Below, piece by piece: positions 55,646 through 64,000 of a stretch of DNA of 64,000 nt. Position 1 is the first letter of the stretch. Every line of letters begins with the position of its first letter. The position numbers were made by a program, and so were the translations under genes. Source of the DNA: Hygrocybe punicea (Eukaryota > Basidiomycota > Agaricomycetes > Agaricales > Hygrophoraceae); NCBI GenBank assembly GCA_963556145.1, contig OY744463.1:1612001-1676000 (forward strand), in the 5' to 3' direction. The notes beneath the pieces are model-generated. The model worked only from the letters and a program-made list of their open reading frames with translations, had not been told where the DNA came from and did not search any database.

Positions 55646-56660
55646 GGGTTGCTACCAGGTGGTGTGCTTCGTCCGGTTTATTTTTCGCTGAGCTTCGAGG
55701 AGAGATAGTGCTGATTTCCTTACTTTCGTTTCCATCCATCGAAAGCGTCCTTCATTTGTAGCCCCTTCTTCGTTCACCGTTATCCATTAATTTTCTCGCA
55801 TTCTGGACTATAAGATCCGCTGCTCTCTTGGCAGAACCTTAAGGGCGTTACCCACGGCGACATGTCTCCACACCCTTGATTAATACTAGCGTTCCCCTTC
55901 GAACGCCAAATCATTGCTTCTGCTGACTTATCGGTGGTCACCAGTCATCTGCCAGCCTGAGTCCCAGGGAACGACATATGCAGCTGTCCCTGCACAACAT
56001 CGGCAGATGCCCGGTAGCGAGGAGTCATGATCACTTGCTGTACCAGCCCTATGATACGTATCGATGCTGGCTGGTCGGTTGCAAGACTAGCACGGTTCCG
56101 GTGGAACGTTGTCGACATTACCTCAAAATTTACGGGGTTCACGGTTCGCCAGGAGGAACAATACCCAACATTACAAACAATGCAGAAACGAGGCCTGGAT
56201 GACAGACACGAGGCACTGTGAGCGTTTTCCCTTCGCCGCCCAGCTCGACCTAACCGGAAATCATTCCTGTCAGTGGTCATGCACAGCTGTCGTGGTTCCT
56301 CGATTCCTCAGATCAGGGCTTCCGTGCGCAGCGCAAACCCCTTGAAGTCACTGATGTACCCGATAAACATCATGCCGTAATACCTTGATCAGGGCTTTAC
56401 TAGGCCTGTTTCACGCTGTGGCGAAGTTTGATCCAATCGCGGTTAGTATTCCACCACGGCAACTTTTCTCCCTTTGTCCGTCTGATCACCCCGCGTTACC
56501 CATATTGACTCAAAGCTTAAGCACTCCCAGCGGTACGGCATGCCAGTGCTCGAGGCTACCGCCACCATCTTTATATACACTGGCAGGAGCTCCACAGCAT
56601 CAACTTATCACTTTCTATCTGGCACCCATTGAACGTGCGGGAAGTTCCCCACGAACACGC
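55646..56660. other. Intergenic, 1.0 kb
   Basis: It holds the 3' UTR of the RRM-like gene and the promoter of the next gene (TATA at 56572). An open frame from 56385 runs in phase into the downstream gene but its sequence is not protein-like, so I treat it as 5' UTR or promoter. Confidence 0.5.
56572..56577 (+). promoter_or_regulatory. TATA-box-like element
   Basis: TATATA in the context CTTTATATACACTGG, about 85 bp before the ATG at 56661. Its position supports 56661 over the earlier in-frame Met at 56385. Confidence 0.45.
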
Positions 56661-58085
56661 ATGAACACCACTAACACGGAGCGTTTCGAGTTCCCCATAA
56701 CCAGTACCCAGTCACATAAACTGCCAGACCTCGTTACCGCTCATACCTCTCGACCCAGGTTCATTCTCTCATCGTCGACGAATACCCGCATTGACCAAAG
56801 CCCCACAACTAACGTCACCTCTCACCGGTCTACGAATCAAATGTTTCCTCACTCACACAGTGGAGAGGTGCTTGAGTCATGTATTCCTTCAAAGGCGTAT
56901 CCATCCAGCGACCCCATGCCTATACGTCCCTTTCCCATCTCGTCGGCCGACCCATGGTTCATTCAGCGAACGAGCTTTAACGACTTCAACCCCTCTCACG
57001 CTGATATAGGAACGCCGACTTCAGCTTCGCCGAGTTCTTCATGCATGGCACTGACCCCCACCTCCCTGCAACATGACGGCCAAATCGATTCTACAATGGT
57101 GCATACCGCAGAGGATGTGGACATGTTTCTGGATGACATTCAGCGGCCTAGAAGTGGATTTGATTTCGTGGGTAAACAAGATGAGATACCATTACAGATG
57201 GAGTTACCGAATACCCACACGTCCATCAACTCAGGGGCTCTGGTTCATACCACCCTTCCCTTTCCCAACCTGAGCAAACCGCAGCCGACTTCAGACCCGT
57301 GCTTCTACGGAATATCGGCCGACGCCAGCGATGGCTGGGTAGACGAATGGGAATATTCAAATCCAATGCGTTTAACGCACCCTCAGCTTCACCAGGATTT
57401 CCATCCATCCCAGACGCAGCAGCACCACAATCACGACGGTCTTCAGCAGCACTTGTACTCATATCCCAAGCAAACGATGCGTAGTTATACCCCGTTCACT
57501 GATTCCCCAGCATGGCAACCACCTACCGAACCCACACTCTTGCAATCTGTATCCGTATCACAATCCGCATCGTCGTCCTCTCTTTCCTTATCTAACTCCT
57601 CGCCCATCGCCCCTGCAGAAAACCATCGTCAACCGCTTCTCTGCCTGTATCAACCTCAACCAATCCGTCCCATTCCGATCATTCCACTTTCCAATCTCTC
57701 GTCACTCGCTTCCGCTGACTTCTCCACGTCTCCTCCTAATGACAAAGGTCCTCGACGCTCCTATGACGATTACGCATCGCAAACATCACATCAGAGCACA
57801 GTCTCACAGTACCATCCACGAACGAAACACAATCTATTGTCTCCGCTCTCATTATTGTGCCAACCTGTGGCAGACTCGGTTCGATACCAGACTAAGCCCG
57901 TCGGTGGAATAGATGTTGATGAACCTCAGACTAGCTCCCCCCTAATGCAAGGTACCTTCCTCCATTCCACACCATATCATGGTGAAATGTTGACCGAAGT
58001 GGGCGGTCTCTTTTGCGCGTGCGGATGTATGGGCAGTGAACATCCACTCGCTATGACAAATGCTAGGGGTTGGCGAGAATTATGA
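56661..58085 (+). CDS. Disordered Ser/Pro/His-rich protein with C-terminal GGLFCACGCMGSEHP motif
   Basis: A single exon of 474 codons from MNTTNTERFEFPITSTQSHK. The composition is Ser, Pro, Thr, Gln and His; no folded domain is visible apart from a possible acidic activation-like stretch (VHTAEDVDMFLDDIQ, DASDGWVDEWEY). It ends LTEVGGLFCACGCMGSEHPL and ARGWREL. The Cys/His ending matches the end of the 43405-44968 protein (GGFFCECECLGSVHG): G-G-[LF]-F-C-x-C-x-C-[LM]-G-S-x-H. The acidic and Gln-rich regions would fit a transcriptional regulator, but that is a guess. Confidence 0.6.
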   Translation: MNTTNTERFEFPITSTQSHKLPDLVTAHTSRPRFILSSSTNTRIDQSPTTNVTSHRSTNQMFPHSHSGEVLESCIPSKAYPSSDPMPIRPFPISSADPWFIQRTSFNDFNPSHADIGTPTSASPSSSCMALTPTSLQHDGQIDSTMVHTAEDVDMFLDDIQRPRSGFDFVGKQDEIPLQMELPNTHTSINSGALVHTTLPFPNLSKPQPTSDPCFYGISADASDGWVDEWEYSNPMRLTHPQLHQDFHPSQTQQHHNHDGLQQHLYSYPKQTMRSYTPFTDSPAWQPPTEPTLLQSVSVSQSASSSSLSLSNSSPIAPAENHRQPLLCLYQPQPIRPIPIIPLSNLSSLASADFSTSPPNDKGPRRSYDDYASQTSHQSTVSQYHPRTKHNLLSPLSLLCQPVADSVRYQTKPVGGIDVDEPQTSSPLMQGTFLHSTPYHGEMLTEVGGLFCACGCMGSEHPLAMTNARGWREL

Positions 58086-58457
58086 TCCTACCTAGTTCCA
58101 CGTGTATTGATTAGTTCATCATATTGTATTGCTCACGCCTTTGCGATGTATGTTATGGAGAACAAATACTAGACAGTCAAAATTTGAGGGATCGCGCTAC
58201 ACAGAAATGACGTATACAGAAATTTGCAAAATAGGACAGTCAAACGAGCGGAATAGAATGAGGTTTCGCGATGGGAAGGTCGAAGCTGGACTTCGAGAAT
58301 AATATGCGCACGTCGAGGTTGAGTTAAGAAAGGGGGAACAGGTGTTGACAAGAATTCGAATGATACCAGACCTCGAATCGACGACAAATTGAAACGGAGG
58401 GTGTCCAGATAATACCGCAATTGAATAAGGTGACTTGAGTTCCAGAATTGGTTTCAT
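58086..58457. other. Convergent 3' region
   Basis: A tail-to-tail spacer; no gene or RNA recognised. Confidence 0.5.
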
Positions 58458-60354
58458 TCACATTCCACCGCCAGCCGAGGTTGTCCTTAACCTAACAGAA
58501 ATTGTGCCGGAGGATCTAGATCCTGCAAGTTTGGAATCGCGGGTCGCCGTCGTCCGGTTAGCAACAGAATCCGTTCTGAGAACCGTATAAGGAAAGCGGC
58601 GAATGCGTTCGTCCAAAGTTGTCGCTGAGGACACGACATCACCCTTTCGGTCGATGGACCTAGTTTGTCTAGTTTGTCGACTACTAGGGACCACACGGGA
58701 GGGCGATAGCATAAATGAAATTCTGCCGTCTTTCATTTGGCCGTGAGCGGAGGTCAAATTATTCGCGGCGGAATGTGATTCGGCCGTACGCAACAAGGAC
58801 TTTGGTATCATTGGACGGGCAAAAGTATGTTCCTCTTCATCTGCTAAAAGAAGGCGGGCTGTATGCAGCACGGGTGATTCCATGGAATCGTGCAGGTGGT
58901 ATGCATCAAATGGCGGTAATTCCGGGAAGAGATCATCAAGCATACGATCGTCGCCTCGGTTGATTGGGGGGGAGAAACAGAAAAGTGGACTTTGATCAAG
59001 GTGATTAGCGACCGAGGGAACGTTGTTCTCCGATTCCTTGCGTATCTTGCGTGGAGTGGAATATGGCGAGACGGCTTTGTTCATTGTACACAGCGGGCTA
59101 TCCGAAAGAGTTAAACCAGAATTGCTAGTTGACGGTCCACACAGAAGCCATTTCCGAAAATCAACGGCATCTCGACTGCTTGTAAACGAGTCCGAATCGA
59201 GTGGCGCTATACCAGTTCGGTGACAAGTACTGCGGAGAGTTTTGCTAGAATTTCGAAAGAGCCGCTCGAAATACACTCTAGATCGCTCTTTCATGTATTT
59301 GTTATACGTCCCAACCGACTCTTCTATGCCGCAGGCTGCACCGAGATTATCATCCAGAGCTTTGTAGATGGCCATCCGCTCTTCCGCAGAGAGCGGATTT
59401 CGTTCCAGTGGCCACATAACATCGGATTCGGGTAGTGGCTTTGGAGAACAAGGCGCAGAGTCTCTTGAGGCATCAGGAGAAGCTAGTTGCAGACTATGTA
59501 GTTCCGACATTCGAGTGAAGACGTTTTTAGCACGGTAAGAGTAGGAGACATCGCCGATAGCGCGCGTAAGGGAAAACCCATCAAACAGAGGATTCACAGG
59601 AAAGGTTAGGTCGCTGTTCGTGTCTCCTTCAATCTCGAGCGCACAAGAATGTTCAAGCGGGTTGACCAAATAGGTTTCTGATATTATATGAGAGGAAGCA
59701 GCTGAAGCTATTCGGCTTTGGCCTTGGATAGATGCTTGTAGACGACTCTTGGTTGGCTGTTTGACACGAATGGTCGTAGCGGATGGGTTTGCTCCAACAT
59801 GAGGGACAGATCTCTCATGTCTTGTTTCACTAAGGACTTGAAGAGCACGAAGTGGGGCCTGCCTGATTGGGCGTGGATTCACCTGAAGAACAGTAAACCA
59901 ATCCGGGGTCAACCAAATTGAATAGATCGGTTAATACCTTGATGGGACGATCTGTCCTCCTCACAAGATTGCTGAGTTTATCTTCTTTGACCACTCGCAA
60001 CCCCATGCTATGAAAATAATCATAAATGTGTCTTCTATCGATATTATACCGCTCCTGAAGCTCCTTCCGCACAGCGAAAGTGGGCATCTCGGTATTTCCA
60101 AGCAAAATGAGTGCGTTCATATCGCGTACAAGATCGGGTTCGAGTCGACTGGCCAGACTATCCGGGTTGACTCTCCTTTTCATGGGAAGAGAAATCGGTG
60201 CCATATTCTCAAAATCAAGACTCCCGGGCCCGCATGGCATTGTCTTGAGGTGTTTGCTTTCACGTAGTAACAAGTTGGGAGATGACGCGTTGGAGATGCT
60301 GCGACCGCGTTTACGAGGGATAGAATGGGTTTCGCTGGCTGTGGTGTAGGCCAT
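58458..60354 (-). CDS. Homeodomain-like (helix-turn-helix) protein, basidiomycete type
   Basis: Two exons, about 600 residues, joined by a GTATTA..CAG intron at RPIK|VNPRP. The N-terminus is basic, with a nuclear-localisation-like IPRKRGRSIS. Residues about 60-125 form a three-helix pattern: SLASRLEPDLVRDMNALILL, then TEMPTFAVRKELQERYNI and DRRHIYDYFHSMGLRVVKED. The spacing P-x(4)-R-x-x-L-x(9)-R-x-I-x-x-x-F is that of homeodomain helices 2-3, but the WFxNRR core is replaced by IYDYFHSMGLRV, so DNA contacts would be atypical. The rest is disordered, with LFPELPPFDAYHLHDSM-like acidic patches. Orthology to a named regulator cannot be claimed. Confidence 0.6.
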
Positions 60355-60743
60355 TGGAGTTCAAGTTATTATAATACAACACGTGTGTTCGCTCAGACTG
60401 GAGTTGAAAATTCGATAAACAAAATAAATCAAGAGATCGTCTCCGTTTTATACGCATGGCTACACTACCCCCGCTAAATCACGAAGCAGCTTGCTCTCAC
60501 AGGAGACAGATGAGGATTTTTTGCCATCAAATAATAGGCGCCTTCAGAATGTGCGGTAGGAGGCGCTGTCAGAAACTAGTTTAAATTTGGACCCTGACAG
60601 CGTCCCGGCGCGTTCGGCGAACCAACGGAGTTTGAAGAAATTGCAGAACCTAATCTAACTGGCATGGCAGGCGGGAAAAGCGAAAAGCAAAAAACGACAA
60701 AGAATCGGACACCACTTGTCCTCCCCCTACCAAACGCTTTTGC
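60355..60743. other. Divergent spacer with a dispersed repeat
   Basis: It lies between the starts of the homeodomain-like gene and the SANT-like gene. At 60499-60525 the sequence ACAGGAGACAGATGAGGATT followed by TTTTGCC matches 42052-42079 with one mismatch. Otherwise nothing is recognised. Confidence 0.5.
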
Positions 60744-61616
60744 ATGCCTCCGAGGGGAAAACAGACCCCAGCCGATACCATTAAGGTCTCCTGGTCCGAC
60801 TCATATGATACTGCCAGAACGGACCGCCTTCTTGACTGGCTTGATGAGCATCCCACTGAGCGGCATATGTTGTTTTCTGATTCAGCCCAAGAGGCTAGAG
60901 CCGAGGGATGTCGTCAAGATGTAGGAAAAACACAAAAATCCACATACCATGCAATGATGGCGGCCCATATCTTTGAAAATGACCGAAACCCAGAGTATAA
61001 GTGCCATTACATGGCCAACCCTGCAAAATTCACGAAGTCAGTTGCAGATTGCCTTACTACGTATGTTCCTTGTCTTGTTGTGCTTTATCTGGTGCTGATG
61101 TATCAATAAAGTCTCAAGAAGAAATACTGTGAAAAATGTGTGCAGATGGGCCTTAGTGGTTCCGGTTTGACATGGGAGCAGTTGATGCTTGCCCCTGAGC
61201 AACAAAACCTTGCCGGTGTGTTTTCTCATTCTGGAGCAGGATGGAAACTGAACCAAAGCTTATTTTTCAGTGAAAATTCAGTCCGAGTTTCCATATTTTC
61301 CTCGTCTTCATGGTTATTGGAGGTCCATCCCTAGTTTCAACCCTCATGTTGTCTCTTCAGACCTGGGTCAAGATCTTCAGTCTAGTGTTGCCGAAGTTCG
61401 GTTCAGTCCGGTTTTTCGCTATTTTTGAAAAACCGGAACCAGAACCGTTGGTTCGGTTCAGCCAAATGCCAAACCTGAACCGGAACTGTGTCGAACGGTT
61501 CCACGGCGTTTGGTCTGCGTTCAAACGTGGTTCAAACCGCGAACCAACCTCCAAATACCTCGTGCGGGCCAGACGCGCATCAATTGATGCAGCTGTCACC
61601 CTCATGAGGTTGATGG

Positions 61617-61885
61617 GGGGGCACTCCATCTGTTTTTGCGAGGTTGGGTTGGGGCCAGGCACTTCCCATAGGCGTCCACACGTGCTACCTACCTCGCGAA
61701 GAACGGGGACACGTCAATTGACACGCTCCATCAGTTTCCGCGAGGTTGGATGGGGCCGGGGACTTTCCATGGGCGTCCACGCATGCTGACGACCTTGCGA
61801 AGAATGGGGCACGTCAATTGACGTGCTCCGTCTGTTTTTGCGAGGTTGGATGGGGCTGGGGACTTCCTATGGGCGTCCGCATGTC
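61617..61885 (+). repeat. Three tandem copies of a roughly 100-bp unit inside the hAT element
   Basis: The anchor GCGAGGTTGGRTTGGGGC-like block starts at 61638, 61740 and 61840 (spacing 102 and 100). Each copy includes a CGTCAATTGA-like palindrome and a GGGCGTCCRC block. Confidence 0.8.
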
Positions 61886-62000
61886 ATTGTTGTTGTCGTT
61901 GTTGTCGTGTTGGTGTTGGTATTGTAAGTGGTGGTGGAGGTGACAATGGTCGTGATCATCTGCATTTGACGCGGCAGGTGGCTGCTGCCGCCGGTGTTGC

Positions 62001-62070
62001 TCTGCTGCTGCTGCTGGCGTTGCTGTTGCTGCTGCTGCTGCTGCTGCTGCGGTTGCTGTTGCAATTGCTG
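62001..62070 (+). repeat. CTG/TTG trinucleotide microsatellite
   Basis: CTG units with scattered TTG and CGG changes, part of a larger GTTGTT/CTGCTG-rich tract from 61888 to 62150 inside the hAT element. On the minus strand it reads as poly-Gln, which creates a spurious ORF. Confidence 0.85.
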
Positions 62071-63627
62071 TCGTTTGGGGCCATTTGGCCGTTGTCGGGG
62101 TGGTGGCATTGGTGGTGTTGCCACTGCCATTACTGCTGCTGCCACTGCTGCCCTCGATTCACTCCAACTCGCATTGGAATGCAAGGGAGGTTGTTGGGTG
62201 GAGTTGACCGCGGGCGCCTTCTTTATGCAGTCAAGGTGGGCCACGGGGGGCTGTTCTATGTAATAAAATGTCAGTAAAATATAGTATGAAGCCGTTACTT
62301 ACCGTGGTTGTTGAGTAACGTTAGTGTTGAGTCGAAATTAGGGTGTCGCACGAGTATGTTTAAGGTCACATGACCTAAGTTCATGCGACTGCATAGAAAA
62401 AAATGTGAAAAATTAAGTATCTAAATCTACGTAGGTAACTATACATTACAGTTCGCGGTTTGAACTGCCTGTCAGTGCCAGAACCGCAAACTGAACTTCT
62501 GGTTCGGTTCAGCCAAATGGCTGAACCAGAACCGAACTTCTGGTTCGGTTCGCGGTTCAAACCGGGTTCGGATCGGTTCCGAACCAAACTTCGGTATCAC
62601 TACTTCAGTCTGAAACACATGACTTCTTTGTTGGAACACAGGCATGTGTGGTGACGCTGCCCTCGATGGCCCAGGTGCCAGGGATGCAGAAGGCATAGAG
62701 GGTCAGAATATGCGTAATGTTGTCAACCTCAATGACATCGGTGTCACGCCAGAATCCTGGCAGGTTCCTCCGCTGCAGAGAACCCATCCAGCTATCCCAC
62801 TCACTTCCCAGTTTAATTTCCATGCATCTACGTCATCTCAGCTTCAAACAAACGAGCAGCCACCTCTCATGCCACCCTTCCAAGTCATGGATTCATCTGG
62901 ACCATCAGGGGGGTCCCATTTCTCCTCCCAACGCTCATTGCCAGTGCCATCACTTCGTTTTTCACCCTATTACATTCCATCTTCCTCCGGCCCTCCAGCC
63001 CATTCAGCAGAGGGTTCTTTCCAACCTCAATCATTGTTCTCGTCTCCAAATCTGTCTCCTATCACACCGCTGAGTGGATCACCCAATATTACCCCTCCTC
63101 CCGAAGCTACTCACTCTAGCTCTTCTATTCAGCAACACCCTTTACACCAGCCATCTGTCCGAGGCCGTGGCAGCTCTGCACCACCACTTGGACATCCATG
63201 ATCAAGCAATATAACCAGACAATCACACATGGAAGACAATGTTCCAAGTCAGACCCAAAACTTTGACAACATCTACATGACGAACATGGGCATGCTTGAT
63301 CGAAAGAAGCAATGTGAGCATGAGCTTAGGTTGGAGAGATACAAGGCTGAAGCACTGCGATTGCAATACTCACTGGCGGCAATGGATTTGGAGAAGCAAA
63401 AGATGGAGATCAATGCACAATGCAGTTGTGAGCTAGAAGCACATCAAGAGTGCCTCATGTCAATGTACATTCGATATGAGGAACTTTGGCTCCAAAACCC
63501 CCAGGCAGGTCCCTCGGGCAAAGTGGTTGGAATGCTGCCACCACCACCACCACCGCCTCTTCCCACACTCCCACCAACTCCTATTAGGACCGGCTGGGGG
63601 CCAGCACATGGATCACAATTTGGATGA

Positions 63628-64000
63628 AAACTCTCTAATGATGGTTGGGGCTGAGGTTCGTAGCAGAGGTTACGGTTCTGGCCAAGCAAGTGCCACGGAT
63701 GACACAGATGCAGGTGGATATGACGCATACAACTAGGATATGCTGTTGATCAAGTTCATGCCCCTTTTTTCTTTCATAGTCTTTTTTTTTCTCAATATAT
63801 AATTTTTCGAGTCTGTTAAATTCTTTGGAGATATTATTGCAGTACAATGAGAGCAACAAGCTGCACAAGTGGAAAGACAAACAGCATATACAAAAATAGG
63901 ATGCAAGGCATGAATATTTATGTAGAAGAAGCATATCGCAGGCTGGAAAGAAGTGCATTGAGCAAGCTTTGATGGAATATCGCACCTGCTTGAGCGATCA
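63628..64000. other. Right window edge, no gene recognised
   Basis: It follows the apparent end of the split SANT-like gene. An alternative frame at 63630-63736 reads SGQASATDDTDAGGYDAYN-like residues and may be the true C-terminus if a small intron removes the 63627 stop. The rest is AT-rich. Confidence 0.4.

Larger units (their letters stand above)
61383..62602. mobile_element. hAT-type non-autonomous DNA transposon, 1220 bp
   Basis: The left end TAGTGTTGCCGAAGTTCGG and the right end (read inward) TAGTGATACCGAAGTTTGG form 22-bp imperfect inverted repeats with 3 mismatches. Each side is flanked by the direct repeat CTTCAGTC (61375-61382 and 62603-62610), an 8-bp target duplication typical of hAT elements. 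Subterminal DNA is packed with GGTTCGGTTC/GAACCGAACC copies on both strands, as in hAT transposase binding regions. The inside has three 100-bp tandem repeats and a CTG-rich tract, but no transposase. Confidence 0.88.
60744..63627 (+). pseudogene. Myb/SANT-like DNA-binding domain gene split by a transposon
   Basis: Exon 1 reads MPPRGKQTPADTIKVSWSDS, then RTDRLLDWLDEHPTERHMLF and SDSAQEARAEGCRQDVGKTQ, with HIFENDRNPEYKCHYMANPA after it. Through a GTATGT..AAG intron it continues LKKKYCEKCVQMGLSGSGLT, and after a second intron KIQSEFPYFPRLHGYWRSIP and SFNPHVVSSDLGQDLQ. This is the Myb/SANT-like domain common in fungal genes related to Harbinger accessory proteins. The frame is then cut at 61382 by a 1220-bp element. 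Beyond it lie a Ser/Pro-rich frame (62644-63201) and a coiled-coil C-terminus (KKQCEHELRLERYKAEALRL) followed by polyproline, which fit the same family. The two halves do not join cleanly after removal of the element, so further decay or an unseen intron exists. Confidence 0.6.

Noticed and set aside
61867..62244. Minus-strand poly-Gln ORF
   Set aside because: It arises from the CTG/TTG repeat inside the hAT element.
1..64000. Bacterial-style features (operons, CRISPR, riboswitches, ribosome binding sites)
   Set aside because: The window is clearly from an intron-rich fungal nuclear genome; no regularly spaced repeats of CRISPR type were seen.
1..64000. tRNA or rRNA genes
   Set aside because: I looked for B-box-like GGTTCRANYCC sequences; those found lie in the hAT element or lack a foldable partner. 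A dedicated tRNA search would be decisive.

Overview
The window is a piece of a filamentous basidiomycete genome, most likely an Agaricomycete (mushroom-forming) fungus. The reasons are genes split by many 45-65 nt GT..AG introns, both strands used evenly with short intergenic gaps, long Ser/Pro-rich disordered proteins, stand-alone mini dsRNA-binding proteins, paired VWA-Vint proteins, and a SANT-like gene type that is common in mushroom genomes. Exon structures were worked out by hand from splice signals and family conservation, so boundaries are good where a family is recognised and approximate elsewhere.

Layout. 0-16 kb is dense housekeeping: a 5'-truncated mitochondrial ribosomal protein uL10m, a Roadblock/LAMTOR2-like protein, a MATE transporter with microexons, a tandem triplet of LaeA-like SAM methyltransferases (the first copy broken), mitochondrial uL1m, the mitoribosome assembly factor Rsm22, and the splicing factor Sad1/USP39. 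16-22.6 kb is gene-poor, but it hides three tiny dsRBD genes, all on the minus strand, that simple ORF calling misses. Two of them carry a GC-AG intron at the same codon. 22.6-42 kb holds a G-protein beta subunit, a golgin-like coiled-coil protein, a disordered protein with a repeated KLxxFFG-type motif, an Nvj2-like SMP/PH lipid-transfer protein, two tandem VWA-Vint (VWA plus Hint) proteins and aspartyl aminopeptidase. 42-60 kb holds mostly lineage-restricted proteins, plus a SIKE/FGFR1OP2-type STRIPAK subunit, an RRM-like protein and a homeodomain-like protein.

Mobile DNA. At 51.8-53.0 kb lies a foldback element with two 318-bp arms. A 424-bp MITE with 37-bp terminal repeats and a TA target duplication is nested in one arm. 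At 61.4-62.6 kb a 1220-bp non-autonomous hAT-type element with an 8-bp target duplication splits a Myb/SANT-like gene.

How the genes relate. Three nuclear genes for mitochondrial translation (uL10m, uL1m, Rsm22) lie within 14 kb. The MATE transporter next to three LaeA-like methyltransferases could belong to specialised metabolism, but no biosynthetic backbone enzyme is present. The most original signals are the dsRBD mini-gene cluster with its shared GC-AG intron, a C-terminal GGxFCxCxCxGSxH motif shared by two unrelated disordered proteins 13 kb apart, and the nested foldback/MITE structure.
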